A DNA stretch of 25,405 nucleotides from an uncultured Senegalimassilia sp. GTDB taxonomy: Bacteria; Actinomycetota; Coriobacteriia; Coriobacteriales; Eggerthellaceae. The translations under genes were made by a program, and so were the position numbers. This document shows, piece after piece, positions 6,589-15,511 of this stretch. A model generated the notes under the pieces. That model saw nothing but the letters and a program-made list of their open reading frames with translations. It was not told the DNA's origin and ran no database searches. The DNA lies in the NCBI GenBank assembly GCA_934661765.1, contig CAKUJT010000027.1:1-25405 (forward strand), read 5' to 3'. Positions within the stretch are counted from its first letter, which is position 1. The number at the start of each line of letters is the position of its first letter.

Positions 6589-8456
6589 TGCAGCTGCAGC
6601 TACAATTCAGCGACCGCATGTCGATTGCCGTGCAGGGCATGGATCTTGCTGCGTTTATGGCTTCCGCCGTTTACAAATTGCAGCTGCGGCGCTACACCGC
6701 CGGGGAGGCCGACAACGCGCTGATTCTGCACGACAACCTGACCTATCTCGACTTCAAACGCATCATCGCCCTGTGTGAGCGCTATTGTGAAAAGAGCGGT
6801 ACGGGACTTTGCATCGATGCCGCGCTGACTGATTACATCAACAGCCGCGAAATGTATCTCAACGAGCGTTCCCGCGTCGGAATGGAGTTGAAAGCCCACG
6901 ACCCCAAGCTGCAAACACAGTTTAATGATTTTGCCACCGTGGTGAACGCCGCTATGGCCCGCCCATTGCGGGAACGGCAGATGTGGGACGCCTTCTACCT
7001 GCTTGTGATGAAGAAGGCCGCGAACTTCTCGGTGCCCGGATCTGGCAAGACGTCGGTCGTGCTGGGCATGTTCGCTTACTTGCAGTACATCGGCAAGGCA
7101 TCCCGCATTGTGGTGCTCTGCCCCAAGAATGCGTTCGGTTCCTGGATGGACGAGTTTGCCGCCTGCTTTGGCGACAAGCAGGAACTGAGGGTGTTCAACA
7201 TCCACGACCCGCAGTATACTACCATAAAAAGTCGACGCAACGCACTGAAACTCGACTCCGGCCTGTGCAATCTCTTCCTTATCAATTATGAGTCTGTGGG
7301 CAGCGTGCTGCCGGAGTTGACTGATATCGTGGCAAAGAACACGCTGCTGGTGCTGGACGAGGTCCACAAGGTCAAGCGCATCAACGGGGCCTACGCCACC
7401 AACACCGTGGAACTGGCAAAGGCCGCATGCTACGTCGTCGCTATGACGGGTACGCCGATTCCCAACACCTACAAAGACATCTACAATATGCTGCATATCC
7501 TGTACCCGGATGAGTATGACGAGTTTTTCCGCTTCTCGCCCCAGACGCTGAAAGACCCTACGCAGCAGGATATCCAGGATATCAACGACAAATTGCAGCC
7601 GTTCTTCTGCCGCACCACCAAAACGCAGCTGCAGGTGCCTGCGGCCGAGCCGGACAAGTTCGCCTTTGCGCAGGCGACATCCGCCGAAAACCGACTGCTG
7701 TCCATCCTATCCAAAAAGTACGCCCGCAACAAACTGGGGCTGCTGATTCGCCTGATCCAGTTGGAGAGTAACCCTCATAATCTTCTCACCGCGCTGAATC
7801 TGGCGGACTTTAAGTACCTGCTGGACGACGAGGGCAAGAGCATCGACGAGATTGACTTTGCCGATTTCAGCGAGGAAATCCAGCGCTTGATTGTAAACTG
7901 CCCGCCCGCCACCAAGTTCACCGCCTGCGTGGACCTAGTAAGCAGCCTCGTGCAGCAGGGCAAGCCGGTCATTGTCTGGTGTGTTCTCGTCAGTTCAATT
8001 TACGAGTTGTCTGACGCACTGAACCGCCAGGGCGTTGCGACTAAGTGCATTTACGGCGAGATTCCGCTGACCGACCGACTCTCCATCATGGACGACTTCA
8101 AAGCCGGGCGTTTCCAGGTGCTGCTGACAAACCCCCACACCCTGGCGGAGTCCGTCTCGCTGCACAGCATCTGCCATGATGCCGTGTACTATGAGTACAG
8201 CTACAATTTGGTGCATCTGCTGCAATCCAAAGACCGCATTCACCGCTTAGGACTGCCCGCCGGGCAGTACACCCAGTATTACTACATGGGCCTGAACTAT
8301 GAGGTGGAAGGCAATGCCTGGTCGATGGACCGGCAGGTCTACGACCGCCTGGCGGAAAAAGAGCAGACCATGCTGGACGCCATCGACAACCATGTACTGG
8401 AGACCCTGCCTTCCAGTCAGGAGGATTTGGATATGATTTTCGCACAGATTTTATAA
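6588..8456 (+). CDS. SF2 DEVH-box helicase, SNF2-like
   Basis: A 622-residue ATPase whose ATG overlaps the previous stop (TGATG), indicating translational coupling to the ParB-like gene. Helicase motifs appear in order: Walker A PGSGKTS at 150-156 within ANFSVPGSGKT, motif II DEVH at 257-260, motif III MTGTP at 286-290, and motif VI QSKDRIHRLG near 546-555, closest to SNF2-type enzymes. The stretch NPHTLAESVSLHSICHDAVY is the SNF2-like motif V region. The N-terminal 140 residues have no recognised domain. Such proteins translocate on duplex DNA and are frequent in restriction and defence loci. Whether this one unwinds or only translocates cannot be read from sequence. Confidence 0.92.
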   Translation: MQLQLQFSDRMSIAVQGMDLAAFMASAVYKLQLRRYTAGEADNALILHDNLTYLDFKRIIALCERYCEKSGTGLCIDAALTDYINSREMYLNERSRVGMELKAHDPKLQTQFNDFATVVNAAMARPLRERQMWDAFYLLVMKKAANFSVPGSGKTSVVLGMFAYLQYIGKASRIVVLCPKNAFGSWMDEFAACFGDKQELRVFNIHDPQYTTIKSRRNALKLDSGLCNLFLINYESVGSVLPELTDIVAKNTLLVLDEVHKVKRINGAYATNTVELAKAACYVVAMTGTPIPNTYKDIYNMLHILYPDEYDEFFRFSPQTLKDPTQQDIQDINDKLQPFFCRTTKTQLQVPAAEPDKFAFAQATSAENRLLSILSKKYARNKLGLLIRLIQLESNPHNLLTALNLADFKYLLDDEGKSIDEIDFADFSEEIQRLIVNCPPATKFTACVDLVSSLVQQGKPVIVWCVLVSSIYELSDALNRQGVATKCIYGEIPLTDRLSIMDDFKAGRFQVLLTNPHTLAESVSLHSICHDAVYYEYSYNLVHLLQSKDRIHRLGLPAGQYTQYYYMGLNYEVEGNAWSMDRQVYDRLAEKEQTMLDAIDNHVLETLPSSQEDLDMIFAQIL

Positions 8457-8504
8457 AACCACACAACGAAGGGAGTGACCGGCACCTTTGGCGGTGCTGC
8501 ACGC

Positions 8505-9644
8505 ATGAAACTGATCCATCTTTCGGACTTGCACCTGGGCAAGCGGGTCAATGAGTTTTCCATGCTGGAAGACCAGAAGTACATCCTGACCCGGATTTTG
8601 CATATCATCGGCGACGAGACGCCGGACGGCGTGCTGATTGCGGGCGACGTGTACGATAAAGGCGTGCCCCCCACCGAGGCCGTGCAGCTGTTCGACGACT
8701 TCCTTGTAAGCCTGGCGCAGCGCAGGCTGCCGGTGTTCATCATCAGCGGCAACCATGACTCGCCGGAGCGTCTCTCCTTCGCAAATCGACTGATCGACGA
8801 GACTGGCGTCCATCTCTCCCCTGTCTATAACGGTGACGTTCAGTCGCTGACTCTAACTGACGAGTTCGGTCCTGTGTACCTGTACATGCTGCCCTTTATC
8901 AAACCCGCCCACGTACGGCGGTACTTCCCTGATGCCGAAATCAACACCTACACCGACGCGATGGCCGCCGCCATCGCCCAGATGCAGGTTGATCCCGCCG
9001 CGCGGAATGTGCTTATCACCCACCAGTTCGTCACTGGGGCGCTGCGCTCCGAGTCGGAGGAGATCTCTGTCGGCGGCACCGACAATGTGGACGCCAGCGT
9101 CTTTGCGGATTTCGACTACGTGGCGCTGGGGCACATCCATAACCCACAGAACATGGCCGGGGGGCGTATCCGCTACTGCGGCTCCCCGCTGAAATACTCC
9201 TTTTCCGAGGCAAAGCGCGACAAGTCCGTGACCGTGGTGGAGTTGGGGCAAAAAGGCGACTTGAACCTGCGCACCGTGCCGCTTGTGCCGCTGCACGACA
9301 TGGTCGAACTGCGCGGCAACTACGCCGACCTGACGCTGCGCAGCTTCTACGAGGGCACGGCCTACCAGACCGACTACACCCACATCACCTTGACTGACGA
9401 AGAGGACGTCCCCGACGCCATCGCCAAGCTGCGCACCATCTACCACAACATGATGAAACTGGACTATGACAACACCCGCACCCGCCACACCGCACAGATC
9501 AGCGGCGTGCAGGATGTGCAGGAACGCTCGCCGCTGGACCTGTTTGCCGACTTTTACAAGGAGCAGAACGGCGTGCCGATGACGCAGGAGCAGACCGACT
9601 TTGTGGGCGCGCTGATTCAGAACATCTGGGAGGACGACCAATGA
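8505..9644 (+). CDS. sbcD: SbcD, nuclease subunit of the SbcCD (Mre11-Rad50-like) complex
   Basis: Calcineurin-like metallophosphoesterase. Motifs: SDLHLG (D8, H10), GDVYD near 48, GNHD at 82-85, a THQF motif, and GHIH, the full metal-binding set of Mre11/SbcD. With SbcC it forms an ATP-controlled exo/endonuclease that processes DNA ends and hairpins. I chose the ATG at 8505 because MKLIHLSDLHLG is the family's usual N-terminus; an in-frame GTG at 8475 would add ten residues but has GAAGGGA directly against it. The stop overlaps sbcC by ATGA. SbcCD is normally housekeeping; here it is the fourth and fifth gene of a specialised cluster. Confidence 0.95.
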   Translation: MKLIHLSDLHLGKRVNEFSMLEDQKYILTRILHIIGDETPDGVLIAGDVYDKGVPPTEAVQLFDDFLVSLAQRRLPVFIISGNHDSPERLSFANRLIDETGVHLSPVYNGDVQSLTLTDEFGPVYLYMLPFIKPAHVRRYFPDAEINTYTDAMAAAIAQMQVDPAARNVLITHQFVTGALRSESEEISVGGTDNVDASVFADFDYVALGHIHNPQNMAGGRIRYCGSPLKYSFSEAKRDKSVTVVELGQKGDLNLRTVPLVPLHDMVELRGNYADLTLRSFYEGTAYQTDYTHITLTDEEDVPDAIAKLRTIYHNMMKLDYDNTRTRHTAQISGVQDVQERSPLDLFADFYKEQNGVPMTQEQTDFVGALIQNIWEDDQ

Positions 9645-12406
9645 GACCGATAAAACTCACCATGTCCGCCTTTGGCCCCTACGCGGGCAAGACCGTCATC
9701 GACCTAGACAAGCTGGGCACAAGCGGGCTGTACTTGATTACTGGCGACACCGGCGCGGGCAAGACGACGATTTTCGACGCCATCACCTTTGCGCTGTACG
9801 GCGAGGCCAGCGGCAGCACCCGCGATGTGAACATGTTCCGCTCCAAGTACGCGGACCCCAAGACCCCCACCGAGGTGGAGTTGACCTTCGCCTATGCGGG
9901 CAAAACCTACACTGTGCGCCGCAACCCGGAGTACGACCGCCCCAAGACGCGCGGCGAAGGCACGACTACCGAGAAAGCTAACGCCGAACTATACTACCCC
10001 GATGGCCGCGTCGTGACAAAGCTGAAGGACGTGAACAAGGCGCTTGTCGAGATCATGGGCATCGACCGCAGCCAGTTCACCCAGATCGCTATGATTGCCC
10101 AGGGCGACTTCTTGAAGCTGTTGCTGGCCTCCACCGAAGACCGCAAGAAAATCTTCCAGAAAATCTTCCGCACACAGCGCTTCTATCAGCTGCAGGAGCG
10201 GCTGAAAACCGAGGCCGCCAGGCTGACCCGCAGCTATGAGTCCACGGCGTTCAGCATCCAGCAGTATATCAGCGGCATCGCCTGCGCCCCCGACGACTCG
10301 CTGCTGCCGGAGGTGTACAAAGCGCAGAGCCGCGAACTGCCCACCGCCGAGGTGCCCGCCCTGGTGGAAAAGCTGATTGCCCAGGACAACGAACAGAGCG
10401 CCCAGATCGGCGAAGCCATCGCCGCCTGTGAGCAGGCCATCGAGCAGAACACCGCCGCCCTGACGAAGGCCGCCGCGCGGCAGAAGCTGGCCGACGCGCT
10501 GGATAAAGCCACCGCCCAGCGCCAGCAGGCACAGAGCGAACTGACCGCCCGCCAGAATGCGCTGGACGCCGCGCAGGCGAAGCAGCCGGAGATCCAGCAG
10601 CTGGCCGACGAGGCCGCCGCCCTGCGCAGCCAGCTGCCCGACTACACCGAGTTGGAGACGAAGCTGCGGGAGTCTGCCGCCAGCCAAAAGAATCTGGCCG
10701 AGTTGGAGCGCCAGACCACCGCGACGGCCGCCGCCATTGATCGGCTGACCGGCGAGTTGACGGCCCTCAAGACCGAGCATCAATCCTTGCAGGACGTCGG
10801 CGCAAACAAGGCCGCGCTGGAAGCCCAGCGCGAGAGCCTGGACAAGCACTACCAGGACCTGACCGCGCTGCAGCGGGTGTGCTCTGCCCACGGGCTGCTG
10901 ATGCGCCGCCACGCGAAAGCCCAGGACGACTACCGCCATCGGGCCGCGTTCTTCACCGAGAAACGCGCCGACTATGAGCGGATGCAGCAGCTGTACCTGG
11001 ACGCCCAGGCGGGTATTTTGTCCGAGACGCTGACCGACGGCCAGCCCTGCCCAGTCTGCGGGTCGGTGCATCACCCGCACCCCGCCTGTAAACCAGCCGA
11101 CGCCCCCACCAAGACCCAGCTGGAAGCCTACAAGGCCGCCGCCGACCAGGCCGAAGCCGCCGCCAGCCAGGCCAGCACCACCGCCGGGACGCTGACCGGC
11201 CAGGTTGAGACGAGCCGTGAGAACCTGTGCCAGCAGGCGCAGAAGCTGCTGCACACCGATGTGCTGGCCGACATTGCCCCGCTTTGTGCCGAAAGCCTAC
11301 AGCGCACTGCCAGCGAGGCCGAGGCCGTGAACGCCCAGCTGAATGCGCTTTCGGCCCAGCTGCTGCGCAAGGCAGCGCTGGACAAGGGCATCCCCACCAA
11401 AGAAAAGCTGCTGGAGGACACCCGCCAGGCCCACGCGGAGTTGAACAAGAACCTGGCCGCCTTCGCCAGCACGCTGGAGAGCATCGCCACCCGTATTGCG
11501 GCGCTGCGCGGCAAGCTGCCCTACAAGAGCGCCGCCGAGGCCAATACTGCGCTGCGCACCCTGACGACCCGCCGTGAGGCGCTTGAAACCGCCCTGCGCA
11601 CCGCGCAGGAGCAGCACGCCGCCTGCGAGAAAGCACTCTCTGCCCTGAACGGCACGATCGAATCCTACACCGCGCAGCTGGCAAACAGCGAGGAGATCGA
11701 CTCCCAGGCCGTGTACACGGCAGGCCAGGTGCTGAAAGCCAAAAAGGCGCAGCTGACCGCCCAAAAGGAGGTGCTGGCTGCGCGGCTTTCCGCCAACAAC
11801 GCCGCCCTTGCCAACATCAACACCCAGCTGAAAGCCATCGGCGAGACCGAGACGAAGCTGCAATGGGTGCGGGCGCTTTCCAACACAGCCAACGGCAGTA
11901 TTGCGGGCAAGGAGAAAATCATGCTGGAAACCTACATCCAGATGACCTATTTTGACCGCATTATCTCCCGCGCCAACGTGCGGCTCATGGTGATGTCCGG
12001 CGGGCAGTACGAGTTGAAGCGCCGCATCGGGGCCGAGAACAACCGCTCCCAGGTCGGGCTGGACCTGGATGTCATCGACCACTACAACGGCAGCGAGCGC
12101 AGCGTCAAGACGCTGTCCGGCGGCGAGTCCTTCAAGGCGTCGCTCTCGCTGGCGCTGGGGCTTTCCGACGAGATCCAATCCTCGGCGGGCGGCATCCGGC
12201 TCGACACGATGTTTGTGGACGAGGGCTTCGGCTCGCTGGATGAGGAATCTTTGGAGCAGGCCATGAACGCCCTGGCGGGCCTGACCCAGGGCAGCCGCCT
12301 GGTGGGCATTATATCCCACGTAGCGGAGTTGAAGGAACGCATTGACAAGCAGATCATTGTCACGAAGGACAAGACCGGCGGCAGCAAAGCGGAAATCATT
12401 TGCTGA
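9641..12406 (+). CDS. sbcC: SbcC, ATPase subunit of the SbcCD complex
   Basis: A 921-residue SMC/Rad50-type ATPase coupled to sbcD by ATGA. Walker A GDTGAGKTT is at 35-43; the zinc hook CPVC (C470, C473) sits between two long alanine/glutamine-rich coiled-coil arms; the ABC signature LSGGESFKASLSLALG is near 824-840 and Walker B FVDEGFGSLD near 859-868. All elements needed for ATP-driven head engagement and hook dimerisation are present, so the protein should be functional. The gene is strikingly GC-rich compared with the first gene of the cluster. Length is somewhat shorter than E. coli SbcC, as is usual in Firmicutes. Confidence 0.95.
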   Translation: MRPIKLTMSAFGPYAGKTVIDLDKLGTSGLYLITGDTGAGKTTIFDAITFALYGEASGSTRDVNMFRSKYADPKTPTEVELTFAYAGKTYTVRRNPEYDRPKTRGEGTTTEKANAELYYPDGRVVTKLKDVNKALVEIMGIDRSQFTQIAMIAQGDFLKLLLASTEDRKKIFQKIFRTQRFYQLQERLKTEAARLTRSYESTAFSIQQYISGIACAPDDSLLPEVYKAQSRELPTAEVPALVEKLIAQDNEQSAQIGEAIAACEQAIEQNTAALTKAAARQKLADALDKATAQRQQAQSELTARQNALDAAQAKQPEIQQLADEAAALRSQLPDYTELETKLRESAASQKNLAELERQTTATAAAIDRLTGELTALKTEHQSLQDVGANKAALEAQRESLDKHYQDLTALQRVCSAHGLLMRRHAKAQDDYRHRAAFFTEKRADYERMQQLYLDAQAGILSETLTDGQPCPVCGSVHHPHPACKPADAPTKTQLEAYKAAADQAEAAASQASTTAGTLTGQVETSRENLCQQAQKLLHTDVLADIAPLCAESLQRTASEAEAVNAQLNALSAQLLRKAALDKGIPTKEKLLEDTRQAHAELNKNLAAFASTLESIATRIAALRGKLPYKSAAEANTALRTLTTRREALETALRTAQEQHAACEKALSALNGTIESYTAQLANSEEIDSQAVYTAGQVLKAKKAQLTAQKEVLAARLSANNAALANINTQLKAIGETETKLQWVRALSNTANGSIAGKEKIMLETYIQMTYFDRIISRANVRLMVMSGGQYELKRRIGAENNRSQVGLDLDVIDHYNGSERSVKTLSGGESFKASLSLALGLSDEIQSSAGGIRLDTMFVDEGFGSLDEESLEQAMNALAGLTQGSRLVGIISHVAELKERIDKQIIVTKDKTGGSKAEIIC

Positions 12407-12417
12407 AGGTGACTGCC

Positions 12418-12486
12418 ATGCTCACTATTTTTGTACTAATTGCCGCAATGTTTGCATTGTGGTGGATGTATTTTTGCCAAAAATAA
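12418..12486 (+). CDS. 22-residue single-pass membrane microprotein
   Basis: Between sbcC and the next large gene, an ATG at 12418 opens 22 codons. AAGGTGA seven bases upstream could serve as ribosome binding site. The peptide begins MLTIFVLIAAMFALWWMYF and ends in C-Q-K: residues 1-20 are almost all hydrophobic with a paired tryptophan, and a lysine closes it, so it would form one transmembrane helix. Its reading frame fills most of the gap and the downstream gene starts 22 bases later. It could be a membrane toxin-like or anchoring peptide, or a chance frame in a short spacer. I do not recognise it. Confidence 0.4.
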   Translation: MLTIFVLIAAMFALWWMYFCQK

Positions 12487-12507
12487 AACACGAAGGAAGG
12501 GTATTTT

Positions 12508-15483
12508 ATGGCATACAGCTTTACCTTTACCAGCGGACGGCGTGCCCACGGTTTCAACTACACGATTGCCGTGCCGGATGGGTTTAACTATGCGGAGAAT
12601 GTGGACGACCGCGACTTTATTATGTGGCACGATGACGGCAGCCACCCCGACTACGACCCGGCCACCCTGGACGACTGCGAGTTGGCACTGTATTCCGGCA
12701 ACCAGTCCCTGCGCAGTACTATGGCACATCCCCTTTGCCCGGAGGCCCAGCGGGAAATGATGCTGTTATCCTCGCAGTTCACCACACGCCTGCTTGGCGG
12801 CGATGAAAACTGCCTGGTTGACCTTACGTTTGGTGAGGAGAAGCTGCCTGCCATTTTCAGCGATGCCCCCCGCGACCATGGTTTCCAGCTGAAGTTTCCC
12901 GTTTTGCCGGATGTGCAGCAGTTCATTACGATCGTACCGCGCGACGACACGGTCAAGGCTGAACTCACGCCCGAAGCCCTCCAGACTTTGCTTGATACGA
13001 TAGAATTGGATACGCCTTACGCCGGGTTCCCGCTGGACGCCCCGCAACTGACCGGGATGAAGCTGGAAGACACGAAGGCTGTGTCGAAAGTTCTGTACAA
13101 CATCATGGTAAAGTCGCAGTTGGTTCTCTCGCAGCTGCAATACAGCCTGAACAAGGGCTACGACATGAGTGAACTGCCAGCTCGGAAACACGACATAGAA
13201 GTCCAGCTGAACACAATCGTGGAGGGCGCCGCCGCGCTGATGAAAAAAATCAGCAAAAACAACGCGGACAATCCCCTGCTGCTGACGCTGTACAAGGAGA
13301 TGTCCAACGCACTGCAGCCCTGCATGGGGTTGACGCTGACGTTGAAATCCAACAACGCGATTGCGGGTATTGAGACTACAATGGAAATCCAGCCCAGATA
13401 TACCTGCAACGAGGATGTTCTGGCCCTGATGCGAACATCGGAGGTCAAGGCCCTGCTGGCCGCAGGCGTCACCGCACCGCCTTTAGACGAGGACGAGGGA
13501 GACAGCGGCGACGAGCCCTCCGAGGGAACCACCACCGCCATCCCGCAGACAGATAGCACCCCTGCCTCTGCCGATGAGGACGAGGAGGACGACGACCTCG
13601 ACGAAGATGACGACGAGGATGAGGACAAAGTCGAGGACAATGCCGCCCCCGCCGCGCCGGTGACGGCCGATGAGGTTGCCAAGACGCTGTCCGACGCCAG
13701 CGCATTGTTAGTCCGCAGCTATCTGTCCCTGGCGGAGGCGTCCCTCTCCGCTGACAACAATGTCGACGCCGAGAACTACATCGATAAGGTTATTGAAAAA
13801 GACCCCACCAGTTCCCATGCCTGGTTCCTGAAAGGCAAGGCCGCCGTATGGCAGTCGAGCCGCCTGCGCAACCGCATTAAAGAGGGATTCGACGCCTGGG
13901 GCAACGCGATGCAGTACGCCGACGAGGCCGAGAAGGCCACGCTGGCCGCACAGATCAAGGACGAGGCCTCCAATGTGCTGCCCTGCCTGCTGTCGCTGTA
14001 CTGCGAAAACTTCCAGAATCACCCCGGCAAGGACGCGGCACACTCGCTCCTGTTGCAGCCGTCCTTTATTCTGTCGGACGCCCGTCGCCTGAAAGAGAAG
14101 ACCAGCGTCGACGTCTGTACGCCTGCTTTCCGCACCCAGATGGCCCGCAAACTCAACAACTGTGTGGTGGCCGTCAGCGACGAGGCCGACAAGGAGTTCG
14201 GCACCGAAGAAAGCGAAATGACAAAGTCCGCCTGGGAGCAGCACACCCAGGTTTCCGACGCCTGCATGAATCTGCTGGAAAAGGCTTACGACTTGTCTTC
14301 GGAAGACAGTCTCTGCCTACAGATCTGCAAGAATGCTGTCCTCATCGAAAACAACACCCGCAGTTCCTGCTGCTACACCTACTACGACGGCTACTATGTC
14401 AAGGACTACACTTTCACAGATGAAGCCCTGGCGCTGCGCAGCAACATCATCCAGAAGTGGACCGACCTAAAGGCCCTGCACGACGCCGACACCAAAAAGA
14501 AGCACCATAAGCAGGTTCTGGCCGACTGCGCGAACAAGCGCAGCCAGCTACGCCGCGCGGCTGGCTACGAGAAATACTGGGCCGACCATGACGATGAGAA
14601 AATTGCCCTGGAAGAGGAGCGCACCCGTATTACCGATGAGCGGGCCGACATTAAAGAAAAAATCGACACAGGCTTTTTCCTGAAAGAGGCCCACGACCTG
14701 GACGATGAAATCACCAGCAGCCGCCTGGCTCTGGAAAAACTAGGCTTCTTCAAAATGCGTGAAAAGCGCGAACTGGAAGCCAAAATTGAGGACCTGAAAA
14801 AGCAGCGCGAGGCCGCCACGGTCAAGGGCTTTGAGACGGAGCGCAGCTTTATCGATCGCAACAAGGAAATCGACGCCCGGCTGAAAGCCATCGAGGTCGA
14901 GTTTGCTGCACCGCGCGGCGAACTTGACCCCGCCCCCAAGGCTACGCTGACGCCGTTCGACGGCCACACCACACCGCTGCAGCTGGCGGACTACCTGCGC
15001 ACCATTTTGCCGGAGGGCTGCGGCGTACAGGGCGAGGGTGAGGATGCTTTCATCAACCTTACCAAGAAGGAAGAGGAAGAACTCAACCGACTGATTGCCG
15101 GGGACGATGAGACGCCGGAGCCTTACGTAGAGGACCCCAACGAAGTTAAAAAGTATGCCGTGCTCCTGCTAGATTCCCACAATGCCACATCGGTGGAAGT
15201 CCGCTTTGAGAGCAAGGGGCTGGCGCAGCCTATCGTGGACTCGCTCGAACTTGCGTTGGTGGCAAAGTTCGACCCGGAGACGGTGACTGACTACATCCGC
15301 ATGGCAGAAAGCATCCTGCAGGGCATCTGCCCCAGCCTGGACCTTGCCGCATTGGCAACCGTGCTGGCCGACTGCGCCTACCAGACACAGGAAGAAGAGC
15401 AGTTGACCGCCGACGGCCTGGAACTGACCGCCGAGCACCCCATGAAGGGCGAGTTGACGCTGACCGTGACCGAGGAAGAATAA
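12508..15483 (+). CDS. 991-residue protein with acidic linker, TPR-like region and coiled coil
   Basis: ACGAAGGAAGGG before the ATG supports the start. Residues 1-310 form an unrecognised globular region beginning MAYSFTFTSGRRAHGFNYTI. Residues about 324-384 are an aspartate/glutamate-rich disordered linker. Residues about 397-485 look like TPR helices (ENYIDKVIEKDPTSSHAWFL). Residues about 664-806 are a charged coiled coil with the YWADHDDEK and LGFFKMREKRELEAK patterns, which I recall from uncharacterised Firmicutes proteins. The C-terminal 180 residues have two small alpha/beta segments. No signal peptide or membrane segment is visible, so it is cytoplasmic. It is probably a scaffold or sensor; no catalytic motif is seen. 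Confidence 0.8.
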   Translation: MAYSFTFTSGRRAHGFNYTIAVPDGFNYAENVDDRDFIMWHDDGSHPDYDPATLDDCELALYSGNQSLRSTMAHPLCPEAQREMMLLSSQFTTRLLGGDENCLVDLTFGEEKLPAIFSDAPRDHGFQLKFPVLPDVQQFITIVPRDDTVKAELTPEALQTLLDTIELDTPYAGFPLDAPQLTGMKLEDTKAVSKVLYNIMVKSQLVLSQLQYSLNKGYDMSELPARKHDIEVQLNTIVEGAAALMKKISKNNADNPLLLTLYKEMSNALQPCMGLTLTLKSNNAIAGIETTMEIQPRYTCNEDVLALMRTSEVKALLAAGVTAPPLDEDEGDSGDEPSEGTTTAIPQTDSTPASADEDEEDDDLDEDDDEDEDKVEDNAAPAAPVTADEVAKTLSDASALLVRSYLSLAEASLSADNNVDAENYIDKVIEKDPTSSHAWFLKGKAAVWQSSRLRNRIKEGFDAWGNAMQYADEAEKATLAAQIKDEASNVLPCLLSLYCENFQNHPGKDAAHSLLLQPSFILSDARRLKEKTSVDVCTPAFRTQMARKLNNCVVAVSDEADKEFGTEESEMTKSAWEQHTQVSDACMNLLEKAYDLSSEDSLCLQICKNAVLIENNTRSSCCYTYYDGYYVKDYTFTDEALALRSNIIQKWTDLKALHDADTKKKHHKQVLADCANKRSQLRRAAGYEKYWADHDDEKIALEEERTRITDERADIKEKIDTGFFLKEAHDLDDEITSSRLALEKLGFFKMREKRELEAKIEDLKKQREAATVKGFETERSFIDRNKEIDARLKAIEVEFAAPRGELDPAPKATLTPFDGHTTPLQLADYLRTILPEGCGVQGEGEDAFINLTKKEEEELNRLIAGDDETPEPYVEDPNEVKKYAVLLLDSHNATSVEVRFESKGLAQPIVDSLELALVAKFDPETVTDYIRMAESILQGICPSLDLAALATVLADCAYQTQEEEQLTADGLELTAEHPMKGELTLTVTEEE

Positions 15484-15511
15484 ATTTTCCCCACACGAAG
15501 GAGGTATTTGT

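Noticed and set aside
9989..12319. Long minus-strand frames of 421 and 340 codons opposite sbcC
   Set aside because: Low-complexity glycine, leucine and glutamine sequence mirroring the GC-rich codons of sbcC.
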